Positions 4,587-11,591 of a stretch of DNA of 12,227 nucleotides are shown here, piece after piece. The notes below the pieces were generated by a model that was not told where the DNA came from, did no database searches, and saw nothing but the letters and a program-made list of their open reading frames with translations. How positions within the stretch are numbered: position 1 is the stretch's first letter; each line of letters begins with the position of its first letter. The DNA is from Desulfobacterales bacterium (lineage in GTDB: Bacteria > Desulfobacterota > Desulfobacteria > Desulfobacterales > JAFDCJ01): positions 6,855,943 through 6,868,169 of the forward strand of contig CP070771.1 of the NCBI GenBank assembly GCA_020345785.1, in the 5' to 3' direction. Made by a program: the position numbers and the translations under genes.

Positions 4587-7532
4587 GTGTTTGACATGAA
4601 TCGGCGCACCTTCCTCAAAATTGCCGGCTTGGGCAGCATCTCTTTTGCAGTTGGCTGCAATCCTCCCCCAAAAAATCTGTTTTCTCAGGTTCAAGCCCCC
4701 GACGACCTAGTGGTCGGTGAGCCCACCTGGTATGCGTCTACCTGCCGGGAATGCCCGGCAGGGTGCGGCATCCTGGCTAAAAACAGGGAGGGTCGTGTTA
4801 TCAAAATTGAGGGCAACCCGCTGCATCCAATCAATAAAGGCAAACTTTGCATGCGGGGACAGGCTGCCCTGCAGGGAATTTACAATCCCGACCGGCTAAA
4901 AACTCCGTTGCTTAAAGAAAACGGCAAGTGGCAGCCGCTCTCCTTTTCCAAAGCCGAAACGTTGTTAAAGACAAGGGCCGGTGAGGCAGCCCGCAAAGGA
5001 CAAAACCGCGTGCGCATGCTGACGGAAATGGTCGGCGACAGCCTTTTGAATTTGTTCACGGCGGCTCTGGCAAACCTAAATTCCCGCCCCCCCCTGGTAT
5101 TCGAGCCTTACGGTTATGAGTCCCTAAAAACCGCCAATAAAAAAGTATTCGGCGTTGACGGTTTGGTATCCTACCATATTGACCAGGCCGATATTTTGGT
5201 GTCCTTCGGCGCTGATTTTCTTGAAACCTGGCTGTCCCCGGTCGAGTATGCCTGGAAATTCAAAACCATGCATGCGCTCAACAACGGCAACAAAAACTTG
5301 TTTTTTCAGATCAGCCCTTATTTGTCTTTGACCGGGGCCAATGCCGATCACTGGTTGGCCTGCAAGCCCGACAGCGAAGCTGTTGTTGCTCTAGGGCTGG
5401 TCCGACAGGCGCTGGACATCGGCAAAGGCAAAGATCTTCCCAATTCATTTCAAGAGTTTTTGAACAACGCCACCGCTCCTTATACTCAAAGCATGGTCCT
5501 TGAACGATCCGGGATTTCTCTGGTCCTGTATGAAAAATTAATCATCCAGCTGATGGAGGCCCGCAATCCGCTCGTGCTCGGTAGCGGTACCGGCGCATCC
5601 AACCTTAACGGAGTGCAGACCAATCTGGCCGTAAATTTACTGAACCTTATGCTGGATCCAAAACTGCGCTTGATCGATTTTACCGACCGGCACCGGGTTG
5701 AATTGGCAGCCAAACGATCCGACATACTAAAATTTTTTGATTCTTTGAAGCAAGATGATGCCGGTGTGTTGTTGCTCAACAATGTAAATCCCGTCTTCAA
5801 TCTGCCGAATGACAACATCATAAGGGAGGCTCTGGACAACCAGAATCTTTTCGTTGTGTGCTTCAGCAATTTCATGGACGAAACAGCCGAATTGGCCGAC
5901 CTGATATTGCCGGTTCGCATGCCGCTTGAGACATGGGATGAATACGGCGGTAAAAATCCGATGGTGTCCACCTTGCAGCCTGCCACGGGTAAAATAACAA
6001 AAGCCTCCCATTTGGGCGATGTGATCTTGTATGCCGGATTCGAAAGTGATCCGCCGGCTAAAACCTACAGGGAATACCTTGTTGCCAGTCTTGCCGAAAT
6101 GCGCGGCATTACCGATGAATTCCAGTGGGTGCAAACGCTTCAACAGGGCGGAAAATTCGATCTTTCCGTCAAACCGTCCAAGACGCGCAAACCGCCCCGC
6201 ACTAAAAGTCTGACGGATTTTCTAACTCAAACCCCGGAACCGTCAAAATCGGAATTAGCCTTTATGGCAATGCCGTCCATCCGCTTTTTCGACGGTCGCG
6301 GCGCCAACAAGCCCTGGCTGTGTGAAATTCCGGATCCATTGACCCGTATCGCCTGGCAGACCCCTGCGACAATGCATCCGGCCACGGCCAAAGCCAAAGG
6401 GATCGCAGAAAGAGATATCGTCGAGCTTCAGACCGAATTCGGCAGCCTTGAAGCGCCGGTGTATGTCTCCGAACTCGTCGCCCCGGGCGCTCTTGTGATG
6501 AGCATCGGGCAGGGGCACCCTGCGTATGGAAGATATGCGCGGAACGCGGGAATCAACCCCCTGCGGTTGCTTCCAGCCGGCGCCAATCAGGATTCCGGCG
6601 GAGCCGACCTGAGTGTACCTGAAATTACCTTGAAAAAAACGGGCCGCATGTTGAAACTGGCCAGCACTTCCGGCAGCCGCACGCAGCATGGCAGAACTTT
6701 TGCCCTTTCGGTTAAGCTCGCGGAGTTGGAAGCGACAGCGCAGCACAAGTCCGGCCTGACCATGGGAAATTTTCCGCTGACCCTTCCACTGCCGGAAGGG
6801 TATAGTCCGGAGCGTGATTTTTATCCCCCCCACGACCACGATACCTATCGCTGGGGCATGGTGATTGATCTGGATAAGTGCATCGGCTGCGGCGCCTGTG
6901 CCGCTGCCTGTTACGCGGAAAATAATCTTGGTATTGTCGGGGTGGACCGCGTGATCGAAGGCCGCGAAATGTCCTGGATGAGCATTGAACGGTATCATTC
7001 ACCGAAGGAGATGGAGAAAGTCACATTTCTGCCGATGTTGTGTCAGCACTGTGACAACGCTCCCTGCGAATCGGTCTGCCCGGTGTATGCGCCGCATCAT
7101 TCAAAGGAGGGTATCAACAACCAGATTTACAATCGCTGCATCGGAACCCGCTTTTGTGTCCAGAATTGTCCCTACAAGGTGCGTCGCTTTAACTGGTTTG
7201 ACTGGAAGTGGCCTGAACCCATGAACCTGCAGTTAAATCCGGATGTCACTGTGCGCAGCAAGGGCGTCATGGAGAAATGCTCTTTTTGCATCCAGCGCAT
7301 CAAAGCCGCCCACAATGTTGCCAAAAATGAAAAACGCATGATCCGCGACGGCGAAGTGACACCGGCCTGTGTGCAGACCTGTCCCACCTATGCGCTTGTT
7401 TTCGGCAACTTGATGGACAGGCAAAGCCGGGTGAGAAAAATGATTGACGATCCTCGGGCCTATCAGGCCATAGGCTATGTGAATACCAAGCCGGCGGTGA
7501 TATATCTAAAGAAGGTGACACATGAAATATAA
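4587..7532 (+). CDS. actB: ActB, iron-sulfur subunit of alternative complex III
   Basis: ActB is the large extracytoplasmic subunit that relays electrons from the quinol-oxidising membrane subunits to cytochrome. The 981-aa product starts with a Tat-type signal (MNRRTFLKIAG, Arg6-Arg7). Cys24 follows AVG, a weak lipobox. A molybdopterin-oxidoreductase-like domain fills about residues 45-690, with cysteines at 53, 56, 60 and 88; in characterised ActB this domain lacks Mo cofactor. A C-terminal ferredoxin-like domain (about 755-960) has cysteine groups 765/768/771/775, 819/822/827/831, 851/857/861, 898/901 and 928/932. In the third group Thr854 replaces the expected cysteine, fitting a [3Fe-4S] cluster. 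The fusion of both domains is typical of ActB. AGGAG at 4579-4583 lies 3 nt from GTG 4587 and 12 nt from ATG 4596, so the start is ambiguous by three codons. The gene is first in the act operon, behind two promoters. Confidence 0.93.
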   Translation: MFDMNRRTFLKIAGLGSISFAVGCNPPPKNLFSQVQAPDDLVVGEPTWYASTCRECPAGCGILAKNREGRVIKIEGNPLHPINKGKLCMRGQAALQGIYNPDRLKTPLLKENGKWQPLSFSKAETLLKTRAGEAARKGQNRVRMLTEMVGDSLLNLFTAALANLNSRPPLVFEPYGYESLKTANKKVFGVDGLVSYHIDQADILVSFGADFLETWLSPVEYAWKFKTMHALNNGNKNLFFQISPYLSLTGANADHWLACKPDSEAVVALGLVRQALDIGKGKDLPNSFQEFLNNATAPYTQSMVLERSGISLVLYEKLIIQLMEARNPLVLGSGTGASNLNGVQTNLAVNLLNLMLDPKLRLIDFTDRHRVELAAKRSDILKFFDSLKQDDAGVLLLNNVNPVFNLPNDNIIREALDNQNLFVVCFSNFMDETAELADLILPVRMPLETWDEYGGKNPMVSTLQPATGKITKASHLGDVILYAGFESDPPAKTYREYLVASLAEMRGITDEFQWVQTLQQGGKFDLSVKPSKTRKPPRTKSLTDFLTQTPEPSKSELAFMAMPSIRFFDGRGANKPWLCEIPDPLTRIAWQTPATMHPATAKAKGIAERDIVELQTEFGSLEAPVYVSELVAPGALVMSIGQGHPAYGRYARNAGINPLRLLPAGANQDSGGADLSVPEITLKKTGRMLKLASTSGSRTQHGRTFALSVKLAELEATAQHKSGLTMGNFPLTLPLPEGYSPERDFYPPHDHDTYRWGMVIDLDKCIGCGACAAACYAENNLGIVGVDRVIEGREMSWMSIERYHSPKEMEKVTFLPMLCQHCDNAPCESVCPVYAPHHSKEGINNQIYNRCIGTRFCVQNCPYKVRRFNWFDWKWPEPMNLQLNPDVTVRSKGVMEKCSFCIQRIKAAHNVAKNEKRMIRDGEVTPACVQTCPTYALVFGNLMDRQSRVRKMIDDPRAYQAIGYVNTKPAVIYLKKVTHEI

Positions 7533-7541
7533 GAAATGAGC

Positions 7542-7700
7542 GCCCCTGCGGGGCTTGAGGAGCGTCCCTATCACAGGACTTGGGGGTTAAGGCCAAATAA
7601 GGACTTCTCAAGCGAAGCGCTCCTCAAACGGAGCGCTAAGATTGCGCAGCGTGCTCCTATAGGCCCGCCGGAGGCGGGCCGATCCTCGAGCGCAGCGCTC
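7542..7700. repeat. Cluster of palindromic hairpins between actB and actC
   Basis: Four perfect hairpins are packed into the 246-bp actB-actC gap: GCCCC/GGGGC (7542-7554), AGCGCTCC/GGAGCGCT (7616-7637), GGCCCGCC/GGCGGGCC with a GGA loop (7662-7680) and GAGCG/CGCTC (7688-7700). In addition, 7555-7564 is exactly complementary to 7618-7627 over 10 bp, an alternative that excludes the second hairpin. None is followed by a T-tract. The density resembles REP-type intergenic palindromes, which can act in mRNA processing or stability. The rest of the act genes overlap or nearly touch. Confidence 0.7.
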
Positions 7701-7778
7701 TTGGGGCAGTATATCAGAGAATAGGCGAATTATATAAAGATTAATGTGAATCATTTAAAGCCAACTGGATGCTGAAAC

Positions 7779-9095
7779 ATGTCGCAACTCACTTACGCTA
7801 AAATCGATCAGACGATCCTCGACACGATGACCCCGCCTAAAAAATATTATTGGGGGATTGTTTTTCTTTTGTTCGTCGGGGTGATGATTGGCGCTGCCTG
7901 CTGGACCTATCAGATTTTTGTCGGTATCGGCGTGGGAGGTCAAAACAACCCGGTGGGGTGGGGAACCTATCTGATTAACTTTGTCTTCTGGGTCGGTATC
8001 GCCCATTCCGGAACGTTGATTTCAGCTATTTTACATCTGTTTCGAGCCGGATGGCGCAATCCTATTGCACGGGCCGCTGAAACCATGACGGTTTTTGCGG
8101 TGTGCATCGCCGGGCTGTTTCCTTTTATTCATCTGGGACGTGTCTGGCAGGTTTATTACATGCTCCCGCTGCCCAACCAGCGGCTGCTGTGGCCCAATTT
8201 CCTGTCGCCGTTGATGTTTGATGTCATCGCGATCAGTACCTACCTCACCGTAAGCTCCCTTTTTTGGTACACAGGTCTGTTGCCGGACATCGCAGCTGTA
8301 AGAGACCGTTCTACCGGCACCCGCCACAAAATTTTTAAAATTCTCTCGCTTGGCTGGACCGGAGCCCATGAACAGTGGCGCCATTATACGCGCGGCTATT
8401 TATTCTTTGCCGCCCTGGCTACCCCCCTGGTCATATCCGTGCATAGTGTTGTTTCCTGGGATTTCGCCCTCGGTATCATTCCCGGCTGGCACACGACCAT
8501 TTTTGCCCCCTATTTTGTTGCCGGGGCCATCCATTCCGGATTGGCCATGGTGCTGACCCTGATGATACCGCTGCGCAAATTGTTCAACTACGAGGACATC
8601 ATTACCATCGAAGTGCTGCAAAATGTTGCCAAAACCATCGTGTTTACCGGCTTGATCGTTGGCTTGGCTTACGGTACGGAATACTTTATCGCCTGGTACA
8701 GCCACAATTCCGTTGAGATGGAGCAATTTCGGTGGCGGGCGCTCGGTGATTACCGCTGGGGCTTTTACTTCATGGTTCTGTGCAATACGCTGACCCCGCT
8801 TTTGTTTCTGTTTAAAAAAGTTCGCACAACCATTGCATCGCTTTTTATAATTTCGCTGATCGTCAATTTCGGCATGTGGTGGGAGCGATTTGTCATCATC
8901 GTCGGCGGCGTCGCCCACGGATTTGCGCCGCATGCCTGGGGGCTTTATGCACCCTCTTTAATAGAATACGGTATCATGCTGGGTGCCTTTAGCCTGTTCT
9001 TCTTTATGTTTGTGCTCTTTGTGAAGCATATGCCGTCGGTTTCCATGACGGAGATGAAAGAAACCCTTGCCGAAGGAGCCGGCCATGCCGCGTAA
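7779..9095 (+). CDS. actC: ActC, NrfD/PsrC-like membrane subunit of alternative complex III
   Basis: This is a 438-aa polytopic inner-membrane protein with about ten hydrophobic segments, of the NrfD/PsrC superfamily. In alternative complex III it forms the quinol site near the periplasmic face and contacts ActB. ActC-type stretches include NPVGWGTYLINFVFWVGI near the N-terminus, LGRVWQVYYMLPLPNQ, then FWYTGLLPDIAAVRDR. His118 (PFIHLGR) and Asp148 (LMFDVIA) are polar residues within membrane segments that are candidates for the quinol/proton site, an inference from the family. The hydrophilic tail is short. ATG 7779 has only a poor ribosome binding site (GGA about 9 nt upstream), unlike the following genes, and stands behind the hairpin cluster. 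The last 11 bp overlap actD, indicating translational coupling. Confidence 0.93.
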   Translation: MSQLTYAKIDQTILDTMTPPKKYYWGIVFLLFVGVMIGAACWTYQIFVGIGVGGQNNPVGWGTYLINFVFWVGIAHSGTLISAILHLFRAGWRNPIARAAETMTVFAVCIAGLFPFIHLGRVWQVYYMLPLPNQRLLWPNFLSPLMFDVIAISTYLTVSSLFWYTGLLPDIAAVRDRSTGTRHKIFKILSLGWTGAHEQWRHYTRGYLFFAALATPLVISVHSVVSWDFALGIIPGWHTTIFAPYFVAGAIHSGLAMVLTLMIPLRKLFNYEDIITIEVLQNVAKTIVFTGLIVGLAYGTEYFIAWYSHNSVEMEQFRWRALGDYRWGFYFMVLCNTLTPLLFLFKKVRTTIASLFIISLIVNFGMWWERFVIIVGGVAHGFAPHAWGLYAPSLIEYGIMLGAFSLFFFMFVLFVKHMPSVSMTEMKETLAEGAGHAA

Positions 9096-9615
9096 TCGAC
9101 ACATCATGGGGCTTTTTAAAAGCGAAGACAGCGTCGTTGCCGCCATTGATGCACTGAAACAATCCAGCTATCGATTCATCCGGGTCAATACGCCCTTTCC
9201 CAGCCACAAAATCATGGACGCTTTGAAATTAAAAAAGAGCTGGGTTGGCTGGTTTACCCTGTGCGGTGGAATCCTGGGATTTGTCGGCGGCTTTGCGCTG
9301 GCCATTTTCACGGCGACGCGCTGGGGTTTGATCGTTAGCGGCAAGCCGATCATTGCCATCGTTCCCTTTGTGGTGGTCGGTTTTGAAGCGACCATTCTCT
9401 GCGCTGTGTTCGGCAACGTTATCGGCCTGCTGACCCAGACCCGGTTGCCGAGTTACCGGTGGCTCAGGAACTATGATCCGCGCTGTTCCGGAGAGCATTT
9501 CGGGGTTCTGGCAGCCTGTGAAGCCGGTCAGGAAAACGGCTTGAAGGATTTTTTTCAAAAACAGGGCGCCGAGATTCGGGTATTTGAACATGATAAGGAA
9601 AGTCCGCTGCTATGA
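9085..9615 (+). CDS. actD: ActD, DUF3341 membrane subunit of alternative complex III
   Basis: This 176-aa protein has the DUF3341 layout. A soluble N-terminal part begins MGLFKSEDSVVAAIDALK, where a sensor-like alpha/beta segment faces the incoming thiol-free PFPSHKI loop. Two transmembrane helices follow at about residues 53-80 and 87-112, with a hydrophilic C-terminal tail. In alternative complex III, ActD is a small integral subunit that packs against ActC/ActF and has no cofactor. ATG 9085 was chosen because AAGGAG at 9073-9078 is 6 nt upstream; a TTG at 9067 is in frame but lacks such a site. The gene starts inside actC and ends in an ATGA overlap with actF, so the three are probably translationally coupled. 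Confidence 0.9.
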   Translation: MPRNRHIMGLFKSEDSVVAAIDALKQSSYRFIRVNTPFPSHKIMDALKLKKSWVGWFTLCGGILGFVGGFALAIFTATRWGLIVSGKPIIAIVPFVVVGFEATILCAVFGNVIGLLTQTRLPSYRWLRNYDPRCSGEHFGVLAACEAGQENGLKDFFQKQGAEIRVFEHDKESPLL

Positions 9616-10823
9616 CTGACAACGCCAAAAAAGCCATGGTAATCAAAAAATCAAAAGCATTGTGGGTGTTTCTCGTTCTGGTCGCCATTGGTGTGGCTGC
9701 TTTTGTTCTCGGACTGACCAGCCAGCACCCGGGAAGAGCCTGGCAGGCTTACCTCATCAACTTTCTTCTATGGTCGGCAATTGCCCAGGGAGCGGTGCTG
9801 TTTTCAGCGGTCATGCACATGACCAAAGCGCGCTGGAGTGGTCCGCTATCCGGTCTTTCGGAATCATTCGCGGCGTTTTTTCCAATTTCCTATATTCTGT
9901 TTCTGGGTCTCTTCCTGGGCAGGGCTTACCTTTTCCCGTGGTTGCATGAAGATCTGCACGGCAAAGAAGTCTGGCTCAATATTCCCTTTTTGTTCACCCG
10001 TGACTGTATCGGACTCCTGATTCTGTACGTGCTCGGCTTCGGATATCTGTTTAACGCCCTGCAACTCAAACTGGACCCCAATCAGCCCAGAGGGAAATTG
10101 CGCCAATCGATTTTTGAAGCCTGGCAACGCAACCACCGTAATCCGCAAGAAATCAAACGTCGCATGACCATCTGGGGTGGGCTATACATCCTGGCCTTTG
10201 CGCTGGTTTTATGCTTGATCGGCTTCGATCTGGTGATGAGCATGGATCCCCACTGGATATCAACGCTTTTCGGCGCTTATCATTTCGTCAAGGCGTTTTT
10301 TATTGGACTGGGGGCGCTGATCATTCTGGCCGCTATCATTAGAATCAGACAAGGCGAGGCGTCGGGTATAAAAGCCAACCACTTTCACGACATCGGCAAA
10401 CTGTTTTTTGGCTTTTGTCTGCTGTGGGCGGATTTCTTCTATGTCCAGCTGATGGTGATCTATTACGGCAACATCCCGGAGGAAACCCATTATGTAATTG
10501 TGCGCACGATGCTGGCGCCCTGGAATAAATTGGCGTGGACGGTATTTATTGTTTGCTTTATCGGACCATTTGCCATCCTGCTGAATAAAAATATAAAAAC
10601 CAAGCCGCTTTCCATGGCGATTATTTGTGCCGTCGTAATCATTGGAATCTGGTTTGAACACCTTCTGCTGTTGGGACCGGCGTTGAACCATGGGACCCAA
10701 TCGATTCCATTGAGCGTTTCCGACGGCCTGATTTCTCTGGGATTTTTGGGGTTGATGGCCGCTGCGGTCGCATATTTTCTGAGAGTTTTTCCTGAAACGA
10801 TGCCGGCAACAAAAAGTAATTGA
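9612..10823 (+). CDS. actF: ActF, second quinol-oxidoreductase membrane subunit of alternative complex III
   Basis: This is a 403-aa integral membrane protein with about ten hydrophobic segments, a distant paralogue of ActC. Family-typical stretches are WQAYLINFLLWSAIAQGAV, where ActC has a similar WGTYLINF segment, FTRDCIGLLILYVLGF, then DPHWISTLFGAYHFVKAF. In known complexes ActF mirrors ActC in the membrane and may take part in proton movement rather than quinol oxidation; the latter role is inferred from the family. Start ATG 9612 overlaps the actD stop as ATGA, with AAGGAA about 11 nt upstream. The stop is followed 39 bp later by the actA-like gene. No gene resembling actE stands between actD and actF, the position where it is often found. 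Confidence 0.9.
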   Translation: MTDNAKKAMVIKKSKALWVFLVLVAIGVAAFVLGLTSQHPGRAWQAYLINFLLWSAIAQGAVLFSAVMHMTKARWSGPLSGLSESFAAFFPISYILFLGLFLGRAYLFPWLHEDLHGKEVWLNIPFLFTRDCIGLLILYVLGFGYLFNALQLKLDPNQPRGKLRQSIFEAWQRNHRNPQEIKRRMTIWGGLYILAFALVLCLIGFDLVMSMDPHWISTLFGAYHFVKAFFIGLGALIILAAIIRIRQGEASGIKANHFHDIGKLFFGFCLLWADFFYVQLMVIYYGNIPEETHYVIVRTMLAPWNKLAWTVFIVCFIGPFAILLNKNIKTKPLSMAIICAVVIIGIWFEHLLLLGPALNHGTQSIPLSVSDGLISLGFLGLMAAAVAYFLRVFPETMPATKSN

Positions 10824-10862
10824 CCTTATGATTCCAGCCGCTTTTTGACGAGGGATAGGACG

Positions 10863-11375
10863 TTGAAAACAAATATTATACTTGTTCTCCTCACACTGAT
10901 CACCATATTGGCATCAGCAGCCTTTATCTATGTTTTTTGGGTATGGCCGGTGCGCGCAATTGGACCGGAACAACCGATCCCCTTCAGCCACAATGTGCAC
11001 AGCGGCGTCAAGCAGATCCAGTGCCAGTACTGCCACCCCTATGTTGCCTACTCGAATTTTCCCGGCATCCCCCCGGTGGAAAAGTGCCTGCACTGTCACA
11101 ATTATATTATTAAACAACACCCCCAGATCCAAAAAGAGCACAAGTACTTCAACACACAAACCCCCACCCCCTGGGTCAAGGTGAACTATGTGGCCGAGCA
11201 CGTCCTGTTCAATCATCAACGACATATCAACGGCAAGATTGCCTGCCGGGAATGTCACGGAGAGGTCGAAAATTTGCAACGGCTGCCGCATAAGGACTGG
11301 CGGATGGGGATTTGTATTGAATGCCATAAAAAGAAAAATGCCAATGTGGACTGTTGGTTGGCGTGTCATAGTTAG
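10863..11375 (+). CDS. actA: ActA-like membrane-anchored pentaheme cytochrome c
   Basis: This is a 170-aa multiheme cytochrome with one uncleaved-looking N-terminal membrane anchor (about residues 4-28) and a periplasmic heme domain. Four CXXCH sites are seen at 54-58, 75-79, 128-132 and 151-155. A fifth site at 164-169 reads CWLACH, a CX3CH spacing. Spare histidines (43, 46, 113, 118, 121, 143) are available as distal ligands. It resembles the ActA/cytochrome c7-like family and would carry electrons from ActB to the oxidase. ActA is usually the first gene of act clusters; here it is last. TTG 10863 is preferred: GAGG (10850-10853) is 9 nt upstream, and an earlier in-frame TTG at 10845 adds only charged residues. 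It could instead be named a generic cytochrome c3 family protein. Confidence 0.8.
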   Translation: MKTNIILVLLTLITILASAAFIYVFWVWPVRAIGPEQPIPFSHNVHSGVKQIQCQYCHPYVAYSNFPGIPPVEKCLHCHNYIIKQHPQIQKEHKYFNTQTPTPWVKVNYVAEHVLFNHQRHINGKIACRECHGEVENLQRLPHKDWRMGICIECHKKKNANVDCWLACHS

Positions 11376-11381
11376 ATAGAA

Positions 11382-11569
11382 GTTATTAGTTATTCGTTAT
11401 ACACAGCGTCATAAAAAATTACGTACTAGCGATTTGAATCTTTAGTTTTAAACTACCATATCAGAGTCAATCATGCAGAACGCTGTGTATGTATGTGAAA
11501 GGATGCATGTCGTTCTGTATAAAAATGAAGCGACCGCTACCGCAATAATAGCCATTAACAAATAACTAA
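11382..11569. repeat. Nested inverted repeats with GTTATTN heptamers, actA-ccoN gap
   Basis: The 216-bp gap holds two nested inverted pairs. The outer pair, 11386-11398 and 11557-11569, matches at 12 of 13 positions. The inner pair, 11399-11409 and 11480-11490, is a perfect 11-bp match (ATACACAGCGT type). The outer arms sit in heptamers: GTTATTA, GTTATTC, GTTATAC at 11382-11402, and on the minus strand GTTATTT, GTTAATG at 11553-11566. The rest is AT-rich with no gene. A TATAAA at 11518-11523 is a possible -10 box for ccoN but lacks a good -35. Confidence 0.6.
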
Positions 11570-11591
11570 ATGCGTTAAAGGAGTTCCCACT

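Noticed and set aside
6255..6998. 247-codon minus-strand frame inside actB
   Set aside because: It lies opposite the well-conserved molybdopterin and ferredoxin domains of ActB and has no ribosome binding site or family resemblance.
4587..7532. actB as a catalytic molybdoenzyme such as a formate dehydrogenase, nitrate reductase or polysulfide reductase
   Set aside because: The fusion of the molybdopterin-like and ferredoxin domains in one chain, plus the neighbouring ActC, ActD (DUF3341) and ActF, identify alternative complex III, whose ActB does not bind molybdenum.
7662..7680. GC-rich 8-bp hairpin as an intrinsic terminator after actB
   Set aside because: No T-tract follows it on either strand, and the downstream genes belong to the same complex, so termination here is unlikely to be complete.
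7536..7724. 62-codon plus-strand frame between actB and actC
   Set aside because: It consists almost entirely of the hairpin sequences, has no ribosome binding site, and its composition follows the palindromes rather than a protein.
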